A stretch of 64,000 nucleotides of DNA from contig NZ_JASJPW010000004.1 of the NCBI RefSeq assembly GCF_030052995.1, positions 1 to 64,000 on the forward strand. The letters are read 5' to 3'. This stretch comes from Gemmobacter sp. 24YEA27. GTDB taxonomy: Bacteria; Pseudomonadota; Alphaproteobacteria; Rhodobacterales; Rhodobacteraceae. The translations under genes were made by a program, and so were the position numbers. Positions 40,377-48,773 of this stretch are shown piece by piece (position 1 is the stretch's first letter; each line of letters opens with the position of its first letter). A model generated the notes under the pieces. That model was not told where the DNA came from, did no database searches, and saw nothing but the letters and a program-made list of their open reading frames with translations.

Positions 40377-41384
40377 TCATGCCAATGCGAGGCGCGATGC
40401 GGATGAATAGCGTCCGGTGACATGATGTTCCAGCTGACGCTCGATATCCCCAAGCATTGACGAGGCGCCAAGGCGGAACAGATGCGGCATGAGCCAGTCG
40501 CGGCCCATTTCTTCCCGCATCAGGATCTGCCAGCTCAGCGCGTCTTTCGCCAATTTCATGCCGCCTGCGGGCTTGAAACCGATGCGGTGGCCGGTGGCGT
40601 CGAGATAATCGCGCAAGGCCCGCACCATCACGAGGCTGACGGGCAAAGTGGCATTGACGCCCTCTTTCCCGGTCGAGGTCTTGATGAAATCGGCCCCCGC
40701 CTGCATCGCAACCATTGACGCCGCATAGACATTCCTGAGCGTTTGCAGATCACCCGTGGCAAGGATCGCCTTCAGATGCGCCGGCCCGCAGGCCGAACGC
40801 ATGGCCGCGATCTCGTCATAAAGCGCCGCCCAGTTGCCGGTCAGCACATATTCGCGGGTGATGACAATGTCGATCTCATCGGCGCCCTCGGCCACCGCAT
40901 AGCGGATTTCTTCCAGCCGCAAATGGAGCGGCATCAGCCCGGCGGGAAAGCCAGTTGCAACTGAGGCGACCGGGATCCCGCTGCCCTGCAGCGCCTTTGC
41001 CGCATGGCCCACCATGGTCGGATAGACGCAGACTGCGCCAGTGGTGAGCCCGAGATCCGCGATCCCCAACCCCTCGGTGATATGGGCGGCCAGCGGCTGG
41101 CGGGCTTTGGCGCAAAGACGGCGCACCCGCGCCGCAGTATCGTCGCCGGCGAGCGTCGTCAGGTCGATGCAGCGGATCGCATTGATCAGCCAGGCCGCCT
41201 GATACTCTTTCTTGACCGTGCGGCGCGCGCCCAGCGACGCGGCCCGGCGCTCTGTGGCAGAGCGATTGACCCCGTGGCCTTCGAACATTGCGATCTCAAG
41301 CGGCATGCCCGGATTGCGCGGGTCATTCGCCAGATCCTGCGGGCCGCGGGGCGCAGAGTGACCTGCGGCGGGGTCAAAGGTCAT
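40377..41384 (-). CDS. deoC: Deoxyribose-phosphate aldolase
   Basis: 335 residues, longer than the 259-residue E. coli enzyme and close to the animal-type DERA length. The Schiff-base Lys is in GADFIKTSTGKEGVNATLPV; other conserved parts are VCVYPTMVGHAAKAL, GADEIDIVITREYVLTGNW and GFKPAGGMKLAKDAL. The C-terminus LGDIERQLEHHVTGRYSS is the animal-type ending. It cleaves 2-deoxyribose 5-phosphate to glyceraldehyde 3-phosphate and acetaldehyde. The start at 41384 has GGAG seven bases upstream; 41390 is possible. First gene of a deoC-ALDH-HAD unit. Confidence 0.93.
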   Translation of the reverse strand: MTFDPAAGHSAPRGPQDLANDPRNPGMPLEIAMFEGHGVNRSATERRAASLGARRTVKKEYQAAWLINAIRCIDLTTLAGDDTAARVRRLCAKARQPLAAHITEGLGIADLGLTTGAVCVYPTMVGHAAKALQGSGIPVASVATGFPAGLMPLHLRLEEIRYAVAEGADEIDIVITREYVLTGNWAALYDEIAAMRSACGPAHLKAILATGDLQTLRNVYAASMVAMQAGADFIKTSTGKEGVNATLPVSLVMVRALRDYLDATGHRIGFKPAGGMKLAKDALSWQILMREEMGRDWLMPHLFRLGASSMLGDIERQLEHHVTGRYSSASRLALA

Positions 41385-41898
41385 AGGCATGCTCCAATAC
41401 CCTGGTCGCGCTGGCCCCAACGCCGCCGCACCTATATTGCCATAAAGCGTGAGATTGCTCCCGGACGCAGCCCCGGCAGATCTCCGGAGGGTGGTCTGCG
41501 CCCATCGGGTCAGGCGCCTTGCACGTCCGAAAATCCGCCTCCTGCGCCAGTTTGACGAACCTTCGGTCAAAACTCACGAAACCATCACATTGCGCCGATT
41601 TTCCCAGATGCAGCGCATCGGCGAAATCCATGCCCTGTTCGGCCCGGTCCAGCGCATCTGCCACGATCACCGCATCCTCGATGGTCACGGTCGCAAGCCC
41701 GCCAAAGGCGCGGAGCGCGCGCGCCACGTCGGCCGGTTTGTAGCCGTAAGCGCTGCGCAGCACCCATTCGGTTTCCAGGATGACCGTCACCGCGACGAAA
41801 ATTGCCTGGCCGTTGACCAGGGTCCGGGCGCGCGGCGACTGGTCGGGGTGATCGCCGGTCAGGTAGCGCACCACCACATTCGTATCAATCGCGATCAT
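41374..41898 (-). CDS. vapC: VapC-like PIN-domain toxin
   Basis: PIN-domain RNase with the acidic active-site residues: MIAIDTNVVVRYLTGD, VTVILETEWVLRSAYG, MDFADALHLGKSAQCDGFVS, FDRRFVK. It overlaps the antitoxin gene by 14 bases, the usual arrangement. The PIN domain ends near residue 130 (FRTCKAPDP); the remaining 45 or so residues have no family match and run into the deoC start, so a lost base near 41515 probably removed the true stop. As a translation-inhibiting toxin it would stabilise the replicon whose genes lie next to it. Confidence 0.85.
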   Translation of the reverse strand: MIAIDTNVVVRYLTGDHPDQSPRARTLVNGQAIFVAVTVILETEWVLRSAYGYKPADVARALRAFGGLATVTIEDAVIVADALDRAEQGMDFADALHLGKSAQCDGFVSFDRRFVKLAQEADFRTCKAPDPMGADHPPEICRGCVREQSHALWQYRCGGVGASATRVLEHAYDL

Positions 41899-42160
41899 GA
41901 CGCCGCCGGGCTTCGGCCAGCACGGCCGCATCCATCTCTTCAACCGATTTCGGATCGCCGCGATGAGGCAGCAGGGCAAAGACATCCTCGGGCTTTGTTG
42001 CGGCAAAGGTCGGCGCGCGTTTCAGAAGCACCCCCTCTGCCGTCTCTTCGACGATGAGCCGGGTGCCAACCTCCCAGTCCCGCCGCTGCCGGATGGCCTT
42101 GGGCAGGATAATCTGGCCTTTGGTCGAAAGGGTCGTGGTCACAGAGGGGGGCCGGGGCAT
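41885..42160 (-). CDS. vapB: AbrB/MazE-fold antitoxin of the vapBC pair
   Basis: 91 residues. The N-terminal swapped-hairpin DNA-binding domain reads VTTTLSTKGQIILPKAIRQ and RDWEVGTRLIVEETAEGV, typical of SpoVT/AbrB antitoxins. The C-terminal tail (PEDVFALLPHRGDPKSVEEM) would wrap the toxin. The start at 42160 has TTGGAG eight bases upstream. It is upstream of the toxin and probably represses the operon through the repeats at 42176-42192. Confidence 0.87.
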   Translation of the reverse strand: MPRPPSVTTTLSTKGQIILPKAIRQRRDWEVGTRLIVEETAEGVLLKRAPTFAATKPEDVFALLPHRGDPKSVEEMDAAVLAEARRRHDRD

Positions 42161-42175
42161 GAGCAAAGCTCCAAT

Positions 42176-42192
42176 GTAAGACAAAGGTAAGA
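42176..42192 (-). promoter_or_regulatory. Direct repeats upstream of vapBC, candidate operator
   Basis: GTAAGA occurs at 42176-42181 and 42187-42192 (TCTTAC on the coding strand), 11 bases apart, about one helical turn, just upstream of the antitoxin ribosome site. Confidence 0.4.
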
Positions 42193-42437
42193 TAACAGTT
42201 CCGCCCCGTCTTTCAACCATGCCGGACAGGGCCAGTTTTCCCTCCCCGGTGATTGAGCGCGTGACGACCAAAGCAGGTACCGGCCCGGCGTAGAGCGTTC
42301 TGACCTGCCTGACGAATCGCAACTTTGATCCGGCGGCCAGCGACGCCGGGAATGCTACAAGATATTGATACAGGTCAGGATGACCAACCGGGCTGTTTTC
42401 GTTACATTTCGGCCACATGACGGCCGCGGACTACATT

Positions 42438-42446
42438 TTATCCACA
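42438..42446 (+). promoter_or_regulatory. DnaA box
   Basis: TTATCCACA matches the DnaA box consensus exactly. It lies about 190 bases before repA in the 470-base gap between vapB and repA. Confidence 0.55.
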
Positions 42447-42506
42447 AGCTGGCCCGGGAAGGCACTACCAGGTGTAGAATTTTCTTGCGTGACGCCCATT
42501 CCTGGC

Positions 42507-42607
42507 GCATTTCTCTTTGTAGCGCAGAAATGCAAGAATTTCGGATTTTTGCGCTACAGACATCACGAGCATCCCTGTACAGGGGGCAGAGCACAGAGAA
42601 ACTGTGC
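42507..42607. repeat. Cluster of nested palindromes upstream of repA
   Basis: In 100 bases: GCATTTCT (42507-42514) with AGAAATGC (42526-42533); TGTAGCGCA (42518-42526) with TGCGCTACA (42550-42558); the perfect 12-base palindrome CCCTGTACAGGG (42573-42584); and GCACAG (42591-42596) with CTGTGC (42602-42607). The cluster is AT-richer than its surroundings and ends 24 bases before repA. It is a likely operator for RepA/RepB autoregulation and/or a partition site. Confidence 0.6.
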
Positions 42608-42630
42608 CGCACAGGATAAATGAGGGCTGC

Positions 42631-43805
42631 ATGACAGCAGAGCGTGTATTCGCAGAGCTCCAGGGCGATGCAGCAACCTTGCACGATTCCATCCGCCAGC
42701 ATCTGGAGCGCAATTTTGCGCCGGATGCACGGAAATATCTGCGCAGCTTTTCCTCGGGAGAAGCTGCCGATTTTCTTGGCCTCGCCCCCGGACATCTGCG
42801 CAAGCTGCATGCCGAAGACAAGATCCCGGATGTGGCGCTCGATGAACGCGGCCGCAGGCTTTACACGGCAGAGGATCTCGGGCTGATCCGCCTCGCGCTG
42901 GCGCGCACCACCCGGGACCCTTCGCTTTACCTGCGCGGCCGGGTCGGGCAGGAGCCCGTGCAGATCCTGTCCTGTGTCTCCTTCAAGGGGGGTCGGCCAA
43001 GACGACTTCCGCGGCCTATCTCAGCCAGTGGTTCGCGCTGCATGGCTACCGGGTGCTCGTGATCGATATGGACCCCCAGGCCTCACTGTCTTCGATGACC
43101 GGCCTGCGCCCCGAGATCGATTTCTCGCATCAGGGCACGATCTATGACGCGATCCGCTATACCGACCCGCTGCCGATGGAGGAGGTCATTCGCAAGACCT
43201 ATTTCCACGGGCTCGACATCGCTGCGGGCGGGCTGATCCTGTCGGAATATGAAACCGAGACCCCCTATGCGCTGCGCCAGGGCTCGGAGCCGCCGTTTTA
43301 CCTGCGCCTGCGCGAGGCGATCCAATCGGTCGAGGCAAATTACGACCTCGTCTTCATTGACTGCCCGCCGCAGCTGGGCTTCCTGACCTTGTCTTCGCTG
43401 GTGGCCTCATCGTCGATCCTGATCCCGGTGGTGCCGAATTTCATCGACGTGGCATCGCTGGCGCAGTTTCTGACCATGGCAGCCTCGCTCCTTGACACGA
43501 TCCGGGACGCGGGCATGACGCTGGATTACGATTTCCTGCGATACCTGGTGTCGCGGTTCGAACCCTCGGACGGGCCACAGGCCCAGGTCGCCGGGCTTTT
43601 GCGCGCGAATTTCGGGAAACGGGTGATGACCGAGACTTTCCTGAAATCCACCGCCATCTCGGATGCCGGGCTGACGCATCAGACCTTGTTCGAGGTCGGG
43701 CGCGGCAGCATGAACCGCAATACCTATGACCGCGCGATGGAATCCGTGAATGCGGTCGCGCGCGAGCTGGAGCAAGACATCCACAGAGCCTGGGGAAGGA
43801 CCTGA
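42631..43805 (+). CDS. repA: Plasmid partitioning protein RepA (ParA-type ATPase), one frameshift
   Basis: About 391 residues after repair. The N-terminal region RKYLRSFSSGEAADFLGL and GRRLYTAEDLGLIR is the MerR-like helix-turn-helix typical of RepA of repABC plasmids. The deviant Walker A is broken at the G run 42987-42992; one G restores SFKGGSAKTTSAAYLSQ. Then follow VLVIDMDPQASLSSMTGL, YDLVFIDCPPQLGFLTLSS and VVPNFIDVASLAQF. RepA segregates the plasmid with RepB and represses the operon. The ATG at 42631 follows TGAGGG. Confidence 0.93.
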
Positions 43806-43806
43806 C

Positions 43807-44775
43807 ATGGCCCGCAAGAACATGTTCGAAGGCATCTCCCCTGCCCCGCGCCCTGCCGGGGTGGCCGAGCCCGCCAAGATGCCCGAGGTCTTTCAGGCCA
43901 GCGGCCCGATTGCGGCGATCCGCAATGACCTGCGCAGCATCGGCAGCCGTTCGGTCCAGGAGATTGATCCGGCCCAGATCGAAGATACCGGCCTCAGGGA
44001 CCGGCTTGGCGATCTGGGCGAAGACATTCTGGAACTGCGCGAGAGCATTGCGAAACACGGGCAGCAGGTGCCGATCCTGCTGCGTCCGCATCCAAAGCTC
44101 AGCGGCCGCTATCAGGTGGTCTATGGCCGGCGCCGTCTGGCGGCGATCCGGGGTCTTGACCTTCCCGTCAAGGCGCTGATCCGCACGCTCTCGGATGAAG
44201 AGGCGGTGCTGGCTCAGGGCCAGGAAAACAACCTGAGGAAGGATCCCTCGTTCATTGAAAAGGCGCTGTTTGCCGGCGACCTTGAAGAGGCCGGCTATGA
44301 GGCCCGCGTGATCCAGGACGCGCTGAATGTCAGTCGCAGCCATACCTCGCATATGCGCAAAGTGCGCGAAGCGCTGCCGCGTGAAGTGATCGAGCGGATT
44401 GGCGCGGCGCCCTCGGTGGGCTGGAAACGCTGGTATGATCTGGCCTTGCGGATCCTCGAAGGGCAGATCGCGGCGGGCTCGGTCCACCCTGCCCCATTTG
44501 CCCCGGAGCTGACCTCGGATCAGCGCTTTGAGGCCTGGGTCAGGGCGATCCCGTCGGCCGCGCGGCCGGAAAAAGCAGCCGCTGCCGACAGTGCCGCCCC
44601 TATCCTCGCCCGTGACGGGACAGAGCTGGGCTCGGTCCGGCTGCAAAGAGCCCGGATGAGCTTTGAGGCAACGGCCGGGAATGCCGGTTTCGCGGCCTGG
44701 CTGCATGACGAGGCACAGGATCTGCTGCCGCGCCTGCATGAGGAATTTCTGGCGGCGCGCGCGAAACGCAGCTGA
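43807..44775 (+). CDS. repB: Plasmid partitioning protein RepB (ParB family)
   Basis: 322 residues. The ParB N-terminal domain shows QQVPILLRPHPKLSGRYQVV with YGRRRLAAIRGLDLPVKALI and the box LAQGQENNLRKDPSFIEKAL, then a helix-turn-helix NVSRSHTSHMRKVREALP. It starts one base after the repA stop, so they are co-transcribed. It binds the centromere-like parS sites and loads the RepA ATPase. Confidence 0.94.
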   Translation: MARKNMFEGISPAPRPAGVAEPAKMPEVFQASGPIAAIRNDLRSIGSRSVQEIDPAQIEDTGLRDRLGDLGEDILELRESIAKHGQQVPILLRPHPKLSGRYQVVYGRRRLAAIRGLDLPVKALIRTLSDEEAVLAQGQENNLRKDPSFIEKALFAGDLEEAGYEARVIQDALNVSRSHTSHMRKVREALPREVIERIGAAPSVGWKRWYDLALRILEGQIAAGSVHPAPFAPELTSDQRFEAWVRAIPSAARPEKAAAADSAAPILARDGTELGSVRLQRARMSFEATAGNAGFAAWLHDEAQDLLPRLHEEFLAARAKRS

Positions 44776-44820
44776 CCGGACACACCACACCCCAACGATA
44801 ACAACAAAGGAGCAGCGTCG

Positions 44821-44910
44821 GAAAAAGAAAGACCTTCCGAATGGAAACCACCCGGAAGGCCCGTGCAAACCACAGGGCGCCAACCCTGAGAATGCTTAAC
44901 GTCTAGCAAG
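44821..44910 (-). ncRNA. Antisense counter-transcribed RNA between repB and repC
   Basis: In repABC plasmids a small antisense RNA from this gap controls RepC synthesis. Here the minus strand carries a perfect stem (CCTTCCG 44859-44853 with CGGAAGG 44839-44833) followed by TCTTTCTTTTTC, a classic intrinsic terminator. A direct repeat GTCTAGC at 44901-44907 and 44915-44921 lies about where its promoter should be. The end at 44821 is well supported; the 5' end is approximate. The 269-base gap 44776-45044 has no ORF and forms the repC leader. Confidence 0.62.
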
Positions 44911-45044
44911 AGCAGTCTAGCGCAGGCCCGAATCACATGCAACATCGCTCAGGCGGTGATTGGAAAACTGTTGTCGTTTTCCCGGTGTGCCAGCCGGCAT
45001 GCGGCCCATAATCGGACCGTCTTCTCGTTCCGCCCGATGACATC

Positions 45045-46178
45045 ATGGAACAGATCACTTATTCGCCCCTGCCCCGCCGGGACGGGCGCCGGTCGTTTGC
45101 ACCCTCTCGCCCTGCCCTGCCGCAGATGACAGGCAAAGGCGTCACCGACCTGCGCTGGCACCTTCTGGATCTGGTGCGGATCTGCCGTGAACGGCTTCAG
45201 CTGCGCGACCGCGACATTGCGGTTCTGCGCGGGCTCCTGAGCCTTTTGCCACAGGATCCGCAGCCGGATCAGAGGATGGTCTTCGCCTCGAACCGGGTGC
45301 TGATCGCGCGCTGTGACGGCATTGATGAGCGTACCTTGCGCCGCCGGCTGAACCATCTCCGGTCGGTCGGGCTGGTGAGCAAGCGGCCGAGCCCCAATGG
45401 CAAACGCTATCAGGTCCGCAATTCTGAGGCCGATGTGCAGCTGAGCTATGGTATCAGCCTCGCGCCGCTGTTCGACCTGCATCCCCATCTGGAAGCCCTT
45501 GCTGAGACCTGCCATCAGGAAGCCGCAGAGGTGAAGGCCCTGCGGGCAGTGATCCGCGACCGGCTGTTTCACAGCGCCGGAGATCTGGCTCAGCCACTCC
45601 TGGAAACTGCCCGCCTCGCGCTGCGGCGAAAGCTTGGGCCGGATGAGCTGCGGACTATTGCGGCGACCCTGCCCGATCCGGATGACAGCGCGCCTGACCA
45701 CATGCCGCCCGACATGACACAGCCAGATACCGCATCTGAACGATCCGGCGAAATGACCGCCAGCAACGGCCAGAATGACCGGCACATTCAGAGATCAGGA
45801 AAAGAAACCTTTGATTCTGACTCTGCTCAGAAAGCACAGGATATCAGTGTTGATGAATGCCTGGAGATGGCTGCGAGTGTGAAAGATTACGCTCCACACC
45901 AGCCGCGAAGCTGGCCTGATCTTATCCGGCTTTCTGAAACTCTCGCACCGGCGATCGGTCTGACGCATCCCTTGCTTGGCATCGCGAAAAAACAATTTGG
46001 GCTGCAAGGCTGCGCGCTGGTGGTTCTGGGGCTTGTGGAGGCCTTTGGACGTATCCGCAGCCCCGGCGCTTATCTCAACGCGGTGCTGCGAAAGGCAGAT
46101 GTTCAGGTGCCAGACCCCGTGCGGATGTTCCATTCCCTTGTGAGGTCCGCGCCCAGGGCCAGATGTATACCGGGGTAA
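45045..46178 (+). CDS. repC: Replication initiator RepC
   Basis: 377 residues. The N-terminal winged-helix initiator domain shows LRLQLRDRDIAVLRGLLSLLP-like sequence, VFASNRVLIARCDGIDERTL, RRRLNHLRSVGLVSKRPSPN and GKRYQVRN, typical of RepC. The middle (about 45770-45880) is a low-complexity linker whose DNA is about 40 percent GC over 68 bases. repABC origins lie inside repC, so this AT-rich part is the best oriV candidate. The C-terminal domain GAYLNAVLRKADVQVPDPV is also typical. The last codons coincide with the first of two direct repeats. Confidence 0.92.
   Translation: MEQITYSPLPRRDGRRSFAPSRPALPQMTGKGVTDLRWHLLDLVRICRERLQLRDRDIAVLRGLLSLLPQDPQPDQRMVFASNRVLIARCDGIDERTLRRRLNHLRSVGLVSKRPSPNGKRYQVRNSEADVQLSYGISLAPLFDLHPHLEALAETCHQEAAEVKALRAVIRDRLFHSAGDLAQPLLETARLALRRKLGPDELRTIAATLPDPDDSAPDHMPPDMTQPDTASERSGEMTASNGQNDRHIQRSGKETFDSDSAQKAQDISVDECLEMAASVKDYAPHQPRSWPDLIRLSETLAPAIGLTHPLLGIAKKQFGLQGCALVVLGLVEAFGRIRSPGAYLNAVLRKADVQVPDPVRMFHSLVRSAPRARCIPG
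45787..45856. other. AT-rich segment inside repC, candidate oriV
   Basis: Counting by hand gives about 40 percent GC against roughly 60 percent or more around it. The position in the repC linker region fits the known location of repABC origins. Confidence 0.4.
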
Positions 46179-46215
46179 ACACTCAAGCCTCGGGTCATGT
46201 ATACCGGGGTAAACA
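46163..46215. repeat. Two 19-bp direct repeats at the repC stop, candidate parS or iterons
   Basis: ATGTATACCGGGGTAAACA occurs perfectly at 46163-46181 and 46197-46215, 34 bases apart. Each is nearly palindromic: TGTATACC and GGTAAACA around GG, one mismatch. The first copy includes the repC stop codon TAA. Confidence 0.7.
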
Positions 46216-46234
46216 TTACGGATGTTTCGAAAGA

Positions 46235-47007
46235 TCAGACTGGCCTGAAATCCGCCGTCTGCCCAGATCTCAGTTCCTCTGGCACCTCATCTGACGCCGC
46301 GAGATCCACAATCAACAATGCCTCTCCCCGGGCACCGGCGGTTGCAAGTGGCTGGCCATCCGGCCCGGCAATCACGGAAAGGCCGCCAAAGGTCAGGTCC
46401 CCTTCCGGGCCGGTCAGATTGGCATAGGCCACGGTGCAATTGCCTTCATGCGCGCGGGCCGGCACCAGGACACGCTGGACATGTTCAAAGCCGGCAGGAT
46501 TGGCTGTGGGCACCAGGATCAGCCCGGCGCCATTGCGGGAAAGGGCTGCCACATGGGCCGGAAATTCGATGTCATAGCAAACCAGCATGGCAAGCTTTCG
46601 CCCTTCCAGATCAAACACCGGACAAAGCTGGTCGCCGGGGCGAAATGATCGGCGCTCCATCGGGCCGAAGAGCTGGATCTTGCGGTAATGCGCCAGCACC
46701 GCGCCATCGGGCCGATCGTCGTGGCGGCGTTGTAAACGGTAGCGCCGTCCCGTTCTGCCCAGCCGAGGCAGATGCCGCACCCCGCATGCGCCGCCATCTC
46801 ACGCAGCCGGGTGATCCATGCGCCGTCCAGCGGCTGTGACAGACTTTCATGCAGATCCGGCCGGTTATAGCCCGGGAGCAACAGCTCCGGCGCGAGCAGG
46901 AGTTTGGCCCCTGCCGCTGCCGCCACCTGCAACTGCGTGCAAATCGCCGAAAATGCCGCCTCAATGTTCCCATTGGTCGGCTTCGCCTGCCAGAGTGCCA
47001 CCTTCAT
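46235..47007 (-). CDS. davA: 5-aminovaleramide amidohydrolase DavA-like (nitrilase superfamily), one frameshift
   Basis: About 257 residues after repair. The Glu-Lys-Cys triad is visible: KLLLAPELLLPGYNRPDLHE, HYRKIQLFGPMERRSF, LAMLVCYDIEFPAHVAALSR. Also VPTANPAGFEHVQRVLVPAR. The frame breaks near 46710; one C restores TTIGPDGAVLAHYRK. Divergent from the DavB-like gene across 86 bases. In Pseudomonas the DavB/DavA pair turns lysine into 5-aminovaleramide and then 5-aminovalerate; the pairing here supports the same job. A general nitrilase-type amidase is the fallback call. Confidence 0.84.
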
Positions 47008-47093
47008 CTGAACCTCGCTTCCGCTACTGTCTTTACAAATCTGCCCTGGTTTCCCTCAATCTGCAAAGCACCAGCCCGAAAGCCTCTGATCGC

Positions 47094-48761
47094 ATGACCC
47101 TGAAAAAGCCTGTAACCGCCTTCGGCCCGGATTTTCCCTTTGCCTATGATGACTGGCTGACGCATCCGGCCGGGCTCGGAAGCGTGCCGCAGGCGCGCTT
47201 TGGTGAAAAACTCGCGGTGATCGGGGCGGGGGCTGCGGGCATCATCGCGGGCTATGAGCTGATGAAGCTGGGCCTCCATCCCGAAATCTATGAATCCGGC
47301 AAGTTCGGTGGCCGGCTGCGCTCAGAGTTATTCGAAGGCACGGAGGATATCATCGCCGAACTTGGCGGCATGCGCTTTCCGGTCTCGTCGCGCGCCTTCT
47401 ACCATTATGTCGATCTCCTTGGGATCGAAAGCCGCCCTTTCCCCAATCCGCTGACCGAGGCCGCCGGATCGACGGTGATCGACCTTGAAGGCGAGACCCA
47501 TTTCGCCCGCGGCCCCGAGGATCTGCCGCAGCTTTATCACGAGGTCGCCACCGCGTACCGCGCCGCGCTTGAGGAACATGCCGATTTCGCCGCCCTGACC
47601 GAAGCCGTGCGCGACCGCGATGTGGCCCGTCTGAAGGCGATCTGGGATCCGTTGGTTGCGAAATGGGATGAACGGACATTTTACGATTTCGTCACCTCGT
47701 CCAGCGCGTTCCAGAGCCTTGGCTTCCGGCATCGCGAGGTCTTTGGCCAGGTTGGGTTTGGCACCGGCGGCTGGGACAGTGACTTTCCGAATTCGATGCT
47801 CGAGATCCTGCGGGTGAATCTGCTCGAACTGGATGACCATCAACGCTACATCGTTGGCGGGGTCGAAGGGGTGCTGCACCAGCTCTGGCGTCTGCCTGCG
47901 CGCGCGGCGCATTGGCCCGAGGGTACCTCGCTGGCGGATCTCAACGGGGGAGCCACGCTGGGGCGCGCGACGCGCATCGCGCGGAGCGGGCAGGGCGGGT
48001 TCACCGTCACCGACCAATGGGGAGTGGCGCGCGATTACAGCGCGGTGCTCGTGACCTGTCAGAGCCATCTTCTGACCACTTCGGTCGCCGTGGATGAGGC
48101 GCTGTTTGATCAGAAACTCTGGATGGCGCTGGACCGCACCCGATATATGCAGGCCGCGAAGACCTTTGTCATGGTCGACCGGCCGTTCTGGAAAGAAACC
48201 GGCCCTGACGGGCGACCGCTTTTGTCGATGACGCTGACCGATCGCAATACACGTGGCACCTATCTCTTTGACAATGGGCCCGACCGGCCTGCCGTCATTT
48301 GCCTCTCCTACAGCTGGATGACCGATGCGCTGAAAGTGTTGCCTTACGGGCCGGAAAAGCGGGTCGAACTGGCGCTTGCGGCGCTGGAGCGGATCTATCC
48401 CGGCGTTGATATCCGAAGCCATATTCGCGGCAACCCGATTTGCGTCAGCTGGGAGGCGGATGACAACTTCCTTGGCGCCTTCAAAGGCGCGCTGCCCGGG
48501 CATTACCGCTATAATCTGCGGATGTACCGACACTTCATTCAGGCCGAGATGCCTGCGGATCAGCGCGGCATTTTCCTTGCCGGGGATGGCATCAGCTGGA
48601 CCCCGGCCTGGGTCGAGGGGGCCGTCCAGACCGCATTGAACGCGGTCTGGGGCATCATGACCCATTTCGGCGGCAGCTCTGACCGGGCCAATCCAGGTCC
48701 GGGAGATCTCTGGCCAACGCTCGGCCCGGTCTCGCTCGACGGGCCGGAGCAGTCAGGCTGA
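47094..48761 (+). CDS. davB: L-lysine 2-monooxygenase DavB-like flavoprotein
   Basis: 555 residues, FAD-dependent amine-oxidase fold. The FAD loop is LAVIGAGAAGIIAGYELMKL, followed by YESGKFGGRLRSELF and AELGGMRFPVSSRAFYHYVD. The start (TAFGPDFPFAYDDWLTHPAG) and VFGQVGFGTGGWDSDFPNSM match what I recall of Pseudomonas putida DavB almost word for word, and the C-terminal SWTPAWVEGAVQTALNAVWG is the family flavin motif. It oxidatively decarboxylates lysine to 5-aminovaleramide using oxygen. A related tryptophan or phenylalanine monooxygenase is less likely. No transport or davTD genes are nearby. Confidence 0.9.
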   Translation: MTLKKPVTAFGPDFPFAYDDWLTHPAGLGSVPQARFGEKLAVIGAGAAGIIAGYELMKLGLHPEIYESGKFGGRLRSELFEGTEDIIAELGGMRFPVSSRAFYHYVDLLGIESRPFPNPLTEAAGSTVIDLEGETHFARGPEDLPQLYHEVATAYRAALEEHADFAALTEAVRDRDVARLKAIWDPLVAKWDERTFYDFVTSSSAFQSLGFRHREVFGQVGFGTGGWDSDFPNSMLEILRVNLLELDDHQRYIVGGVEGVLHQLWRLPARAAHWPEGTSLADLNGGATLGRATRIARSGQGGFTVTDQWGVARDYSAVLVTCQSHLLTTSVAVDEALFDQKLWMALDRTRYMQAAKTFVMVDRPFWKETGPDGRPLLSMTLTDRNTRGTYLFDNGPDRPAVICLSYSWMTDALKVLPYGPEKRVELALAALERIYPGVDIRSHIRGNPICVSWEADDNFLGAFKGALPGHYRYNLRMYRHFIQAEMPADQRGIFLAGDGISWTPAWVEGAVQTALNAVWGIMTHFGGSSDRANPGPGDLWPTLGPVSLDGPEQSG

Positions 48762-48773
48762 CTGCTGCGAGTC

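Noticed and set aside
42507..42607. CRISPR-like repeat array
   Set aside because: The repeats are different inverted pairs, not regularly spaced copies of one unit, and there are no cas genes.
47094..48761. Tryptophan 2-monooxygenase (IaaM) of an auxin pathway
   Set aside because: The protein is much closer to lysine 2-monooxygenase DavB, and the partner is a nitrilase-fold amidase as in DavA, not an amidase-signature IaaH.
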